The notes: generated by a model not told the origin, from the letters alone. Positions 1 through 10,428 are shown, counted from the stretch's first letter. The stretch: 64,000 nt of DNA from Citrobacter sp. wls619 (GCF_005281345.1 NZ_SZXJ01000095.1:1-64000), one strand, 5' to 3'. Numbers and translations are program-made.

Positions 1-30
1 GGCCGGGTAAGCGTAAGCGCCACCCGGCAT
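1..30. repeat. REP palindrome, cut by window edge
   Basis: A GC-rich inverted repeat (GCCGGGT ... ACCCGGC) lies immediately downstream of the fhuB stop and resembles an enterobacterial REP (PU) element. It may extend to the left of the window. Confidence 0.6.
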
Positions 31-32
31 AA

Positions 33-2015
33 TTAACGACTCTGTTTTCTCAACAGATAGATAAAGTACGGCGCACCAATAAACGTCGACAGCAGTCCCG
101 CCGGGATCTGATACGGAAACAGCACCATCCTGCCGCACCAGTCGGCAAAGACCAGCAACACGCCTCCCGCCAACGCCGAAATCAGCATATGCGGCATCGC
201 CCGACGAAAACCTAACATCCGTGCGATATGCGGTGCCATCAGCCCCACAAAGCTCAACGGACCGATTGTCATGGTCGCCGTAGCGGTCAGACCCGCAGCC
301 AACATCAGTAAGCCAACTCGCGACGGTGTTAATGCCATACCGACAGCCCGCGCAGTATCACCGCCTAACGGTAGAATCGTCAGCCAGCGGCGGCACAACG
401 GCGTTATCGCCAGCAGAATGATCATCACAATGCCGGTACGTAAAACCTGTTCGTTGGAAGCGTTATAGGTCGAGCCGGACATCCAGGTCAGAATGCCCGC
501 CATGCGCGGATCGCCGCTGGCCTGCAGCATCATCAGCAACATAGTAAATGCCGTACTGAGCGCCATCCCCGCTAACAGCATCCTGTGCGGAGAAAAACCT
601 CCACGCCCGGCAGCAATCATAATGATTAACAGCGTCGCCGCCGCACCGAGGCTCCCGGCGGGCAACAGCCAGCCAAACGCATTGCCGGGCACCAGAAACA
701 GCATGAGCACCACGCCGAAGGCCGCGCCGGAGCTAATACCCAACACTTCCGGGCTGGCCATCGGGTTACCGGTCAAACGCTGAATAATGCAGCCCGCCAC
801 AGCCAGCATTACGCCAGCCACCAGAGCAGCCAGGATACGCGGCCAGCGCCAGGGCATCAGTTCATCCAGCATTGCGCCGCTGGCCCAGCTCCAGCCGTGG
901 GCATCGCGCCCCAACGACAGCGCAACCACAACCGCCAGCAACAATATCGCGCCCCCTGCCAGCGCGAACATCAGCACGTGCTGGCGCTCAGCGGCGACAC
1001 GGTTGCTGGCATTCATATCCGGCGCACTTATGCTCTTCAGACGCGGCAATAGCCACAGCAGCAATGGCGCGCCAATCAGCGCCGTCACCGAACCGGTGGA
1101 GACTTCCATCCAGACGCGAGTGAGCCACAGAATAATTTGATCGGAGAGCCAGAGGATCAGTGCGCCAATCAACGGAGCCAACAGCAGACGCGCCAGCAAA
1201 CGCCGCGCGCCGAGCATTTTCGCCAACAGCGGCGCAAACAGGCCAATAAAGCCGATAATCCCCACCGCGTTAACCAGCAAAGCACTGAGCACAATCGCCA
1301 GCGTTAACGCCGCCAGACGCGCCAGCGACAGCGCCAGTCCGAGATTGCGCGCCACGCCGTCATCCAGTCCCATCAGAGTCATTGGGCGTAATAGCAGCAG
1401 CGTCAACATCACGCCCCCCAGCAGTTGCGGCCACAGTCTTTGCACTCCGCTCCAGTCGGTTTGCGTTAGCGTGCCGCTGCTCCACAAAAACATGCTTTGC
1501 AGCTGGTCGTGATGGAAAATCACCATCAACTGGTTAATCGCCCCGCAGTACAGGCTGACCACCAGGCCCGCGAGGATCAGCGTCACCGGAGAAAGTCGTT
1601 TGCCCCAGGCTACGCCAAACACCAGCGCCCCAACGATACAAGCCCCTGCCAGCGCCGCAAATTGCGTGGTGAGTGCGCCAGGAATAGCCCACAGCGTAGT
1701 CACCGTGATGCCCAGTTGTGCCCCGGTGGCAACACCCAGCGTAGTCGGCTCCGCCAGCGGGTTACGCAGTACCTGCTGAAACAGTACACCAACCAGTCCC
1801 AGCCCGGCGCCGACCAGCAGAGAAATCGCCAGCCTCGGCAGCAGGCTGAAATGGAATACCATCTGCTCAATAACATCGATATCCGGTGACCAGATAGCCT
1901 GTTGCCACTGGCTACGCGGCAGAGCAGCGGAAAAGTTAAACCAGGTCAGCCAGCAGGCAGCAACAAACAGAACCGCTAGCAGAAGAGTTGGGAGCAGCGC
2001 AATACGTTTACTCAC
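33..2015 (-). CDS. fhuB: Ferric hydroxamate ABC transporter permease FhuB
   Basis: Inner membrane permease that carries ferrichrome and other Fe(III)-hydroxamates into the cytoplasm with FhuC and FhuD. The 660 residues form two homologous FecCD-type halves, about 1-330 and 331-660, each strongly hydrophobic with many membrane segments. This fused architecture is typical of FhuB, while most relatives work as dimers of a single half. A Gly-rich cytoplasmic loop thought to contact the ATPase appears in both halves (GLDDGVARNLG and GGDTARAVG). The start is GTG and overlaps the fhuD stop by 4 bases (GTGA), so translational coupling is likely. It is the last gene of fhuACDB. Confidence 0.97.
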   Translation of the reverse strand: MSKRIALLPTLLLAVLFVAACWLTWFNFSAALPRSQWQQAIWSPDIDVIEQMVFHFSLLPRLAISLLVGAGLGLVGVLFQQVLRNPLAEPTTLGVATGAQLGITVTTLWAIPGALTTQFAALAGACIVGALVFGVAWGKRLSPVTLILAGLVVSLYCGAINQLMVIFHHDQLQSMFLWSSGTLTQTDWSGVQRLWPQLLGGVMLTLLLLRPMTLMGLDDGVARNLGLALSLARLAALTLAIVLSALLVNAVGIIGFIGLFAPLLAKMLGARRLLARLLLAPLIGALILWLSDQIILWLTRVWMEVSTGSVTALIGAPLLLWLLPRLKSISAPDMNASNRVAAERQHVLMFALAGGAILLLAVVVALSLGRDAHGWSWASGAMLDELMPWRWPRILAALVAGVMLAVAGCIIQRLTGNPMASPEVLGISSGAAFGVVLMLFLVPGNAFGWLLPAGSLGAAATLLIIMIAAGRGGFSPHRMLLAGMALSTAFTMLLMMLQASGDPRMAGILTWMSGSTYNASNEQVLRTGIVMIILLAITPLCRRWLTILPLGGDTARAVGMALTPSRVGLLMLAAGLTATATMTIGPLSFVGLMAPHIARMLGFRRAMPHMLISALAGGVLLVFADWCGRMVLFPYQIPAGLLSTFIGAPYFIYLLRKQSR

Positions 2016-2902
2016 GCTTTGCCCCCCAGCGCATTATCCAGAATGCGCGCAAAATGCATCGCCGATAGCGTTGCACCATAGAACCAGACGGCGGGAACAC
2101 GCTGAAAACGTCCGGCGCGAACAAATGGCATCGCCTGCCACAACGGAATGGACATCAGTGCCTGCATATCCTTGTTGTTACCGTGATCGAAGCACAGCAC
2201 ATCAACATCTTTGTAGGCGGCAAGCCTGTCAATCCCTACCGCGGTGCTGCCCCAAAAGTTGGTTTCACCCTGCCAGGCGTTGCGGATCCCATACTCATCC
2301 AGCACCTCCTGGAACAAGCAGTTAGGCCCAAACACCAGCATATGGCGAGGATCGAGCAGGGTCATCAGCAGTAATGGCCGGGAGCCTCGCTGAACAAAGC
2401 GCGGTTTCAGACTGGCAATCAGGTGTTCGTACTGCGCCAGATGACGTTCGGCAGCGGTCTGCAGATTCAGCAACTGCGCCAGTTCTTGCAACGACTGACG
2501 TGCAATCGCCAGCGGTTTTTTGCCATCGCTGAAGTTAAAGCCGCGACCCGGCGCGATACGTGCAAGCTTCTCAGGTGCAGGACCGTAACCTGCCGACCAG
2601 ACCATAAATGAGGGTTTCATTTCGGTCAGCAGTTCGAGGTTAGGTTCCGTACGTAAACCGACATCGATGACGGAGTCCGGCAACGCGGGTTCGTTGACCC
2701 ACAGTTTGTAGTTTGGAACATCCGCGACGCCGTAAGGTGTAACACCCAGCGCCAACAACAGCTCAACCGGAAGCCATTCCAGCGCCACTATACGCTGTGG
2801 ATCAACCGCCGCCGCGCGGGCTGTATTCATTTGCCACAGTAGCGGCGACAGCGCCATTGCCGTTAGCAGCCGTCGACGGGAAAGATGAGGTAATCCAATC
2901 AT
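2012..2902 (-). CDS. fhuD: Periplasmic ferric hydroxamate-binding protein FhuD
   Basis: Periplasmic protein that takes Fe(III)-hydroxamate from FhuA and delivers it to FhuB. The 296 residues match the usual FhuD length. The N-terminus has a twin-arginine motif (SRRRLLTAM) followed by a hydrophobic stretch and an Ala-rich cleavage region near residue 30, as in E. coli FhuD. The rest is a class III (helical backbone) binding protein fold, with the conserved segment ALEWLPVELLLALGV at the start of the mature protein. The ATG overlaps the fhuC stop by one base (TAATG). Confidence 0.97.
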   Translation of the reverse strand: MIGLPHLSRRRLLTAMALSPLLWQMNTARAAAVDPQRIVALEWLPVELLLALGVTPYGVADVPNYKLWVNEPALPDSVIDVGLRTEPNLELLTEMKPSFMVWSAGYGPAPEKLARIAPGRGFNFSDGKKPLAIARQSLQELAQLLNLQTAAERHLAQYEHLIASLKPRFVQRGSRPLLLMTLLDPRHMLVFGPNCLFQEVLDEYGIRNAWQGETNFWGSTAVGIDRLAAYKDVDVLCFDHGNNKDMQALMSIPLWQAMPFVRAGRFQRVPAVWFYGATLSAMHFARILDNALGGKA

Positions 2903-3699
2903 TAATAGACAAAACTCACGGGTGCGGCACCGGCCGGATGCGGCAAAATGCCCATCGGGATACCGTAAATCAGTTCCAGGGTTTCACTACGCATCAGTTC
3001 AGCAGGCGTTCCCTGTGCAATCATTTCACCGCCGCGCAGCGCAACTAAGTAATCACAGTAGCGGGCCGCCATGTTGATATCATGCAGTACGGCAACCACC
3101 GTCAACCCGCGTTGTTGGCTTAAGCGATGCACCAGCGCCAGCACGTCAACCTGATGCGCGATATCCAGCGCCGAGGTCGGTTCGTCAAGCAGCAGGCAAC
3201 GGCTGTCTTGTGCCACCAGCATGGCGATCCACGCACGCTGACGCTCGCCGCCAGACAAGCTATCCACCAGGCGATGCGCCAGCGGTTTGAGCCCAACCAG
3301 CGTAATTGCCTCTTCCACTTTCTCTCTGTCGGCCACGCCAAAACGTCCCAGCGCGCCATGCCAGGGATAACGCCCAATCGCTACCAGCTCACGTACCGTC
3401 ATCCCTTCGGCCTGCGGTAACTGCTGGGGTAAATAGGCAACCTTACGGGCAAACGCTTTGCTATTCCAGCTCTCCAGCGGCTGCTCATCAAGCAGGACTT
3501 CACCTTCTGACGGCGGCTGATGGCGTCCCAGCATTTTCAATAAGGTGGATTTACCGGAGCCGTTGTGGCCGATAAGACCCGTCACTTTACCCACAGGAAA
3601 GGTTAACGAGAGAGGATGCAAAAGCGTGCGGCCAGGCACACGGAAGGAGACATTATTCAACGCAAACGTCGTGTCGGGATGGGATCTGTTTTCCTGCAT
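2902..3699 (-). CDS. fhuC: Ferric hydroxamate ABC transporter ATPase FhuC
   Basis: ATPase that drives hydroxamate uptake through FhuB. Walker A is GHNGSGKS at residues 44-51, the ABC signature is LSGGERQR, and Walker B is CLLLDEPTSALD. The reading frame is open 40 codons further upstream, but homology begins at the Met of MQENRSHPDTTFAL. That gives 265 residues, the standard FhuC length, and leaves 47 bases after the fhuA stop. It lies in fhuACDB, so iron-responsive control through the promoter upstream of fhuA is expected. Confidence 0.96.
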   Translation of the reverse strand: MQENRSHPDTTFALNNVSFRVPGRTLLHPLSLTFPVGKVTGLIGHNGSGKSTLLKMLGRHQPPSEGEVLLDEQPLESWNSKAFARKVAYLPQQLPQAEGMTVRELVAIGRYPWHGALGRFGVADREKVEEAITLVGLKPLAHRLVDSLSGGERQRAWIAMLVAQDSRCLLLDEPTSALDIAHQVDVLALVHRLSQQRGLTVVAVLHDINMAARYCDYLVALRGGEMIAQGTPAELMRSETLELIYGIPMGILPHPAGAAPVSFVY

Positions 3700-3746
3700 A
3701 GCGGCCAACTTGTAAAACGGGCACGCAAAGCGTGCCCAAAGAGAAA

Positions 3747-5921
3747 TTAGAAACGGAAGGTTGCTGTTGCAACGACCTGACGTTCTGCGCCCCAGAAACA
3801 GCCATAAGTGTCGAAGCAACTGGCAACGTACTCACGGTCAAACAGGTTGGTAACGTTAACCGCAACGCTAGAACCCGCCATACCCAAGCGTGCGAGATCG
3901 TATTTAACGACAGCATCCATCACTGTTGAGCTCCCCACTTTGAAGGTATTTCCCGGATCACCATAGCTAGAACCAACATAACGACCACCTGTTCCCAACG
4001 TTAATCCAGACAGCGGGCCTTCATAGAAGGTGTAATCCCCCCACAGAGAGGCCATATTTTTTGGTACCTGGACAGGTGTTTTACCTTTAAGCGTCGTGTC
4101 TTCTGTATATTCCGCATCGGTATACGTATAAGACGCTGTCAGGTTAATGTTCGCATTCACTGCGGCTTTTGCTTCTAATTCAACGCCACGAGAACGGATT
4201 TCACCCGCCGGAACCTGCGCATACGGGTTAAGCGGGTCGGTAGTCAGGTTATTCGTTTTCGTCAGCTCATAAACCGCTGCAGTCATAACAACGGGCAGAT
4301 CTTTTGGAACATATTTCACGCCAGCTTCATATTGCTTACCTTTTGACGGCGCGTAAGCAACGTTGTCAGCCGGTGTTGCTGCCCATGCTTTAGATGGGTT
4401 CGGTTCGAAAGATTCGCTGTAGCTGAAGTATGGCGTAATACCATTGTCAAAGAGATAGTTAATCCCACCGCGCCAGGTGAACTGCTCATCGTTGCGTTCA
4501 ACTTTTTGATTGCTGGAGCGAATAGTGGTTGCCTGCTGAGACCAGTCATAGCGTCCACCCAGCGTCGCAACCCATTTATTCCATTCCAGTTGGTCCTGTA
4601 CATACACACCTGTTTGGTGCTGCGTGTTAAGCTGGAACGGCTTCGCATCCGGGAAATCTACATCCTCATATACCGGATTATTCATATCTAACGGAGGCGC
4701 ACTTCCGTAGGCGTTATCAATATCATTTCGTAGACGTGAATAGTCGACACCGGTAAGCAGAGTGTGTCCAACATCTCCCGTCGCAAACTTGCTTTCCAAC
4801 TGAGTATCTACGCCAAAATCATTATAGCGTTCATCGGCGACGATAATCTGACGGGTCAATTGATTACCCACTGCGCCGAAGCCATACACACTCTGTTGAG
4901 ATGTTTTGATTTGGCTATAACGTAAATTCTGGCGCACAGTGAAGGTGTCATCAAAACTGTGTTCAAAACTGTAGCCAACCATTCGCTCGTAACGCGAATA
5001 GGTATTGTTCGGCGCATAGTCCGTAAAGCTCACCGGCAAACGGGAACCATCAGGTAACGGATCAACCGTACCTTCTTTCGGCAGCCAGCCGTAATAACCT
5101 GTTGAAGGCTCATTCTGAATGTTTGCTCGCAGAGTCAGGTTGGTTCTGTCATCAGGCTTCCAGCTAAACACGGGAGCAATGGCATAACGCTTCTGCTTCG
5201 CGAAATCCTGTTGTTCGTCATTAGAACGTGCCAACCCTGTCAGACGGTAAGAATAGACACCATCATCATCCAGGGAATCACTGAAATCAAAACCGGTTTG
5301 GAACAGATTATCCGAACCCATTTTGAATTGAATTTCTTTTAACGGCTCTGATGTGGGGCTTTTGCTGACCATGGAGATCAAGCCACCCGGATTACTTTTC
5401 CCGTAAAGTACAGACGTTGGTCCGCGCATCAGTTCGACGCGTTCAAGCATATAAGGATCAACAACGGCAGAGCTGTAGTAATCACCCTGTAACTTGACGC
5501 CATCAAGGTAATTGTTTGGTGTGGGGCCCGGTGTATAGAAGCCACGAATAATAACGAAATCATAAGTGCTGGAAGCACCACGCGTAGAAACAGCAGCGCC
5601 AGGGGTATAGGCTAAAGCCTCTTTTACCGACCCAGGCTGATGCATATCCATCTCTTCACGCGTCACAACCGAAACAGACTGCGGGGTCTTTTCGATAGGC
5701 GTATCCGTTTTGGTGGCAGTGGCGGAACGCTTCGCGGCAATCGTCGGCGAAGGCCCCCATGCGCTTTCTTGTGCGGCAGGTGCTGCAGTTACGGTGATTG
5801 TTTCTTCTTTCGGTTGAACCGCCGCCTGTGCATACACAGACATGCCGCTAACCGCTGTGGCTACCACGACTGCAATTTTGCACAGTGAGGCGTTTGGCTG
5901 AGCAGTTTTAAGACGCGCCAT
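3747..5921 (-). CDS. fhuA: TonB-dependent ferrichrome outer membrane receptor FhuA
   Basis: Outer membrane barrel that imports ferrichrome using TonB energy; in E. coli it is also the receptor for phages T1, T5 and phi80, colicin M and microcin J25. The 724 residues are slightly shorter than K-12 FhuA, the difference lying in surface loops. A signal peptide ends near residue 33 (VYAQA). The TonB box (ETITVTA) lies at about residues 40-46, followed by the plug domain (from about residue 75) and the barrel. The C-terminus ends in Phe (VVATATFRF), as expected for insertion by the BAM machinery. It is the first gene of the operon. Confidence 0.97.
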   Translation of the reverse strand: MARLKTAQPNASLCKIAVVVATAVSGMSVYAQAAVQPKEETITVTAAPAAQESAWGPSPTIAAKRSATATKTDTPIEKTPQSVSVVTREEMDMHQPGSVKEALAYTPGAAVSTRGASSTYDFVIIRGFYTPGPTPNNYLDGVKLQGDYYSSAVVDPYMLERVELMRGPTSVLYGKSNPGGLISMVSKSPTSEPLKEIQFKMGSDNLFQTGFDFSDSLDDDGVYSYRLTGLARSNDEQQDFAKQKRYAIAPVFSWKPDDRTNLTLRANIQNEPSTGYYGWLPKEGTVDPLPDGSRLPVSFTDYAPNNTYSRYERMVGYSFEHSFDDTFTVRQNLRYSQIKTSQQSVYGFGAVGNQLTRQIIVADERYNDFGVDTQLESKFATGDVGHTLLTGVDYSRLRNDIDNAYGSAPPLDMNNPVYEDVDFPDAKPFQLNTQHQTGVYVQDQLEWNKWVATLGGRYDWSQQATTIRSSNQKVERNDEQFTWRGGINYLFDNGITPYFSYSESFEPNPSKAWAATPADNVAYAPSKGKQYEAGVKYVPKDLPVVMTAAVYELTKTNNLTTDPLNPYAQVPAGEIRSRGVELEAKAAVNANINLTASYTYTDAEYTEDTTLKGKTPVQVPKNMASLWGDYTFYEGPLSGLTLGTGGRYVGSSYGDPGNTFKVGSSTVMDAVVKYDLARLGMAGSSVAVNVTNLFDREYVASCFDTYGCFWGAERQVVATATFRF

Positions 5922-5952
5922 TGGTATTTCTCTGATGAAAGTGAATGATAAC

Positions 5953-5971
5953 GTAAACGAGAATTATTATT
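5953..5971 (-). promoter_or_regulatory. Probable Fur box upstream of fhuA
   Basis: About 30-50 bases before the fhuA ATG, the minus strand reads AATAATAATTCTCGTTTAC, which agrees with the 19-base Fur consensus at about 12 positions. The surrounding run of GATAAC/ATTATT hexamers extends the similarity. The call rests on this match and on the known Fur control of fhuA in E. coli. Confidence 0.65.
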
Positions 5972-6131
5972 ATAACGAGAGCATAATATTCGAAACGCCG
6001 TTACGATCGCAAGCAATACGCGCCCCTACTAAAACTAAGGGGTTAAGAAATAACCAGATGAAAAGAAAGGGTTAATAAATTAGGCTGAAATGTCAGGGCT
6101 CAGGCAACCCGCCAAAACGGGTCGCCAGGGA

Positions 6132-7136
6132 TTAGCGGTAAAAGACTTCAAAAGTGGCGACGGCGTCCACTTTTCCGGCTTTGACATCGCCGGTTTTGAC
6201 GTAGCGTGCTTTCAGCGGGATTTCCGCCACCTCGTTAGCGCTGGTGCTGCTGACAGCGGTATAAGCCCTGTCAAAACTCAGCACAGTATCGTTGTTGTCC
6301 AGAATCTGGATACCCACACCGCTCGCCGCGCTCTCTCCACTGGCGATATCCAAAATGTTACCGTCGGTAACCCCCGTTGAGCCTGCGCTGTTAAACTGAT
6401 AGTCGATTTGAGTACCAGCCCGGCAGTCTGAGATTTCGATTTTGAAACTGTCGTCCGTCAGCACGTCAGAATACTGACCATCGAAATCACTGGCATGAAC
6501 GGTTCTCAGCGGCACATAGATATTCTTATCCACCAGGTTACAGGTATTGGTCTGGATATAGATGCTCGTGGGAGAAACCAATAGTTGGGCTATAACATCA
6601 TTTCCCCACTTTTCTTCTGCTGCCAGTCTTGAGGTATCAATGTATCCTTCTTCAATGTCGCCAGTAACAACTAACTGAAGTGACGCACGAAATATGGTAT
6701 CAAGAACACTCCACCCGCTGGATCCATAACTATAAAAATGCATCGGAGTGACGATATCAGTTGAACTAAAAGAGGGGACATTATCACTCGTTTCGGCCAT
6801 GCGAATACCAATACCCGGTACGTTGGTTTGATAGACACCTTCCAGCACCCCATTGCGGGCATCAGCACTGGTTAGCGTTACGTAACCTTTATATTTGTTC
6901 CCGGTACTCTGACACTCTATTTTAACATTTGAGCTTTCAATACTGTCTTCATAAATGATGGTCCCAACGGCGGTATCAGGCTCCACCCGAATACTTGCAG
7001 GGAGTTGAAACGTCATTACGCCATTTTCCTGGTAGTCCCCGGTGCATGTGCTGGCATACGCAGACGGCAGCTCAGCGGCCAAACCCAGTAAAGTTACGCA
7101 AAAAAGAACACGCGCCAGTGATGAGAAATTCGCCAT
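6132..7136 (-). CDS. Fimbrial tip adhesin or minor subunit
   Basis: Likely terminal adhesin of the chaperone-usher fimbria. The 334 residues start with a signal peptide (cleavage near PSAYAS), then an N-terminal region with Cys pairs that could be the receptor-binding domain. The C-terminal half resembles a pilin, with NTCNLVDKNIYVPL near its start and a final Tyr-Arg (TFEVFYR) like the donor-strand-accepting end of pilins. It is the last gene of the cluster, 13 bases after the usher. Two-domain size and operon position suggest an adhesin, but the ligand is unknown and a specific fimbrial family was not assigned. Confidence 0.8.
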   Translation of the reverse strand: MANFSSLARVLFCVTLLGLAAELPSAYASTCTGDYQENGVMTFQLPASIRVEPDTAVGTIIYEDSIESSNVKIECQSTGNKYKGYVTLTSADARNGVLEGVYQTNVPGIGIRMAETSDNVPSFSSTDIVTPMHFYSYGSSGWSVLDTIFRASLQLVVTGDIEEGYIDTSRLAAEEKWGNDVIAQLLVSPTSIYIQTNTCNLVDKNIYVPLRTVHASDFDGQYSDVLTDDSFKIEISDCRAGTQIDYQFNSAGSTGVTDGNILDIASGESAASGVGIQILDNNDTVLSFDRAYTAVSSTSANEVAEIPLKARYVKTGDVKAGKVDAVATFEVFYR

Positions 7137-7149
7137 CTGTCCCCCTCTC

Positions 7150-9649
7150 CTAACGGCAATGCACCGTCGATGTTAAAATGTTAGCGGCACCCTCGGAGGG
7201 TACAGTAAGTGTCCCTTTACACTGCTGCCCGGCGTCCTCCCCCCACTGCACGTTGAAGGAAACTGAATCACGCAAACCGGTCAGCCAGACTTCCCCGTCG
7301 TCGCCCACAATCGCGGTGGTATTATCCAGCGCCACAATGGCCCCAAACGGCACCGGTTTACCGAGATAGAGCAGCGTAATCAGCGCTCGCTGCCCTACCC
7401 TGGCGTCAAAATTCGCCGACACAGCTGCGCCTTTGGTTGGCACCAAATCCTGCGCAGCGGCTTCAATATCGATATCTTCGCGATCCTGGGTATTCACCGA
7501 TACGGTGTTGTGCCGGTAGGCCGTCAGCGTTGGCACAATAGCGTTACCGAAGTAGTCGGTATAAATACCGCGCCCGTTTTGTACTTTGACGTTGTCCCCG
7601 TCTTTGATATGCACGATGGCAAAAGCGTCACGCACCGATTGCCCCAGCGTTACGCCGTGCTCGTGCGCCACAACCGACCCTTTCGCGCTATAGTTCCACT
7701 GTTTATTGCTTCCTGCATAGTTGTAACCCATCCCCACTTCTCCGGCAGAACCACGGTAGCGACCCGACATACTGGCGCCATAGCCGGTGTTATTGTTGGT
7801 GTAGCTCTGCTGCAGGTTGTAGCTAAGGTTATTGTTTTCCAGCGCCGTGCCGCCGAGCCCTAACTGATGCGAGGTATAGCCGCCGCTGGCAGAACTCACG
7901 CTGTACGTTGCCCATGAATTTGCCAGCCAGCGCGAGAACGGAATATTAACCATCAGCGCCATCTGCCGGTCATCATCCGCATTTGGTGTCCGGGTCAGGC
8001 TGTAGCTGAGTGACCAGGAAATATCGCGCCAGCTGGAGCTAAACCCTGCGCTCACGCTGCGTTCATGCCCCCCCAAATTCCAGTAGTTTTGCTGGTAGCC
8101 GTTCAGATACGCCGATCCCCATTCACCCAGACGCTGGGACAGATTCACCTGCATACGGCTACGGCGATTGTTCTCCCGACGATAGGTATAAATGCCATCA
8201 TCAATGTGGCTGTCACGCTGATCGATAGCCTCCTGGAAGGTATAAAACCCCGACGTTGAGTAGCGATAGCTGGCAAGCGTGACCGTCGTATCCGTGTCCG
8301 GAATATCTTTGGCGTACTGTGTTCGCCACGACATACCATTTGCGTCGTCACGCTCATCATCAAAAGAGGTTCGAGCCGCTGTAACATCCACTGACGCAGA
8401 GCCGAAATGGCCTAAATCAGCCCCCACTCCGGCTAATAGCGCGTGATACAACGACGCCCCTAACGCCCCGCTATAGACCGTGACGCCGTAAGGCAACCCA
8501 TAGATGGCGGTCCCCTGCGCAAAACCTGGCTCTTCTTCTCCTTCGTCACCACGAAACGTACCGGCCGCCAGCGAATACTTAAAACCACCTTCGCGCTGCA
8601 AAACCGGCACCGACGCACTGGCCTGAATAAAGCTGTGCTCGCTACCGTCCGCCTCTTCTACGGTAACTTCCAGATCGGCTCCCGAGGTTACCTGGCTTAA
8701 ATCACGGATTTCAAATGGTCCAGGGGAGACGTTGGTCTGATAAATGGTGTAACCGTTTTGTTTGATGGTGACCCTGGCGTCGCTGTTGGCAATCCCACGC
8801 ACCACCGGGGCAAACCCCTGTTGGCTGGTAGGCAGCATAGAGGTGTCGGTTTCCAGCTTCACCCCCATCATCTGCACGCTGTCAAAAAGCTCACCGTTCG
8901 TTGCCGTCTGACCGATCTCAAGCTGGCTTTTCAGTGCTTTAATATCCCGTTGCAGGCTGGTGCTAATGGCCTCCCAACTGGAGGAATCGCTCCATGTGCT
9001 GTTGTTACGCAGCCGCCATGCGCCAAGATTGATGCCCGAATCCAGGCCAAGCCAGGTTGAAGACGTTTTGCCCGTATCGGTATGCTGCTGTGAACTGCTT
9101 AACTGGTAGCTCGCCCAGGCAACGGGAGCGCCATCATCCCAGTATTTAGGATTAATGGTTCCTGCTGCCGTCTGGTCACGGTAAATCTGGGGAATAACGA
9201 GGTTCAGGGTTTGATTATCCTGATTAAAATCGTAACGCGCATCGGTGATATAGTGGGAGATGTCTTCGATCCCGGCGTTATCATCCAGATCTTTCATATC
9301 CGGCAAAGTATCAACTTTTACGCCCAGCTCGCGCAGGTCGGCTTTCGTTAGCTTCGGCAACAACTGCTGCTTATCGTGCGAAAGCACATACGTTATCGTG
9401 CGAAAGCACATACGTTACCGTGCGCTTATCAAGAACATCCTTGCCCCACATAATGGTGGTGGGGTAGTTTCCGGCTAATAAACTGTTATTACTGATGAAG
9501 TTTTTTAGCGTTGAGGTATTTTCCAGCGGCGTATCCAGCTCGAGGATACGCAGGTTGAACTCATCATCTGCACTTGCTGACTGGCCTACCGTCAGCAACA
9601 TACACGCTGTTGCGTTAAGAAGCGTCCTGTAGAGTGAAGAGAATGACAT
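7150..9649 (-). pseudogene. Fimbrial outer membrane usher, frameshifted by 22-bp duplication
   Basis: Usher that would assemble and secrete the fimbrial subunits through the outer membrane. Reading from the ATG at 9649 gives a signal peptide (ending near QSASA) and the start of the N-terminal periplasmic domain. The frame then ends at a stop at 9371 because a 22-base unit is present twice. The remaining frame carries the barrel, the plug-like and the C-terminal domains down to 7150. Removing one repeat copy joins the frames exactly (TVTYVLSHD to KQQLLP) and predicts an 825-residue protein, a normal usher length. As written the gene cannot make a full usher, so the fimbria should be off unless slippage restores the frame or the duplication is an assembly error. 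Confidence 0.9.
9371..9414. repeat. Two perfect 22-bp tandem copies inside the usher gene
   Basis: Copy 1 spans 9371-9392 and copy 2 spans 9393-9414, with no mismatch; the next 10 bases resemble the start of a third unit (TTACCGTGCG versus TTATCGTGCG). Each unit contains the hairpin GTGC-GAAA-GCAC. Twenty-two is not a multiple of three, so the second copy shifts the usher frame. Confidence 0.97.
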
Positions 9650-9665
9650 ACCTTACCAACATGAT

Positions 9666-10379
9666 TTATAACGCCTGCTGCCGCTGGCGAGTTTGGGCGC
9701 CATAGTCACTGATGGCGGTCCAGGTCACAGGCCCGTTCGCACCTTTTGGCACTGCAAACGTCTGTTCACTGAATGGAGCAACCATCATTGAAATCGCACC
9801 AGGCGTAGTTTTGGTTTCAACAACCGGGATAGCTTTACCGCCTACCGCGAGCTCGCCAAATGAGACATAAAAAGGCGTTGGATTCTTCGCAATGAGCTGG
9901 CTGCCCTGACGACGAAAAGTGATGTTCTCCCACGCCTGCAAGGCGTCGGCTTCTTTTAGCTGCGCCGGACGCCAAAACAGCTTGAGACGCGTTTTCATCG
10001 CAAACTGCAGCGTGTTCTTATCTTTTAATTCAGGGGATATCGCAGAAACCGATTTTACGTTGGCGACAAAAAGGGACTCCCGATCGTTTGGCAACGCATT
10101 TTTATCCCCCGTGTAAATAATATGTAGCAGGGTCTGACGGTTTTCCTGAAGCTTATAAACCGGAGGCGTCACCACAAAAGGCGCCTTAACGTCATCGGGA
10201 TAACTTATCCAGCTTTGCACTAAATAACGCGTATGCGGATCTTTATTTTTCAGTGCAATTTGCACCTCAGATTTATTCGCTGAATAAATAATTCTGGTGC
10301 CACCCAGAACAATACTGGCCTGTGCTGAAAAGCAGCTAACAAATAAACAGCCACATAATATTTTCGATAAAATATTCAT
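9666..10379 (-). CDS. Periplasmic fimbrial chaperone (PapD-like)
   Basis: Chaperone that folds fimbrial subunits and passes them to the usher. The 237 residues comprise a signal peptide (ending SAQA), an N-terminal Ig-like domain with the G1-strand type segment LQFAMKTRLKLFWRPAQL, and a C-terminal domain with the family-typical NPTPFYVSF. A basic residue pair expected to anchor the subunit C-terminus is plausible (Arg near residue 28 and Lys/Arg before LFWRP). It lies between the major subunit and the usher, 16 bases before the usher start. Confidence 0.93.
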   Translation of the reverse strand: MNILSKILCGCLFVSCFSAQASIVLGGTRIIYSANKSEVQIALKNKDPHTRYLVQSWISYPDDVKAPFVVTPPVYKLQENRQTLLHIIYTGDKNALPNDRESLFVANVKSVSAISPELKDKNTLQFAMKTRLKLFWRPAQLKEADALQAWENITFRRQGSQLIAKNPTPFYVSFGELAVGGKAIPVVETKTTPGAISMMVAPFSEQTFAVPKGANGPVTWTAISDYGAQTRQRQQAL

Positions 10380-10428
10380 GAAATTAATGATTCCAGACAG
10401 GGCAGCCAGAAAGGCTGCCCTTTATAAT

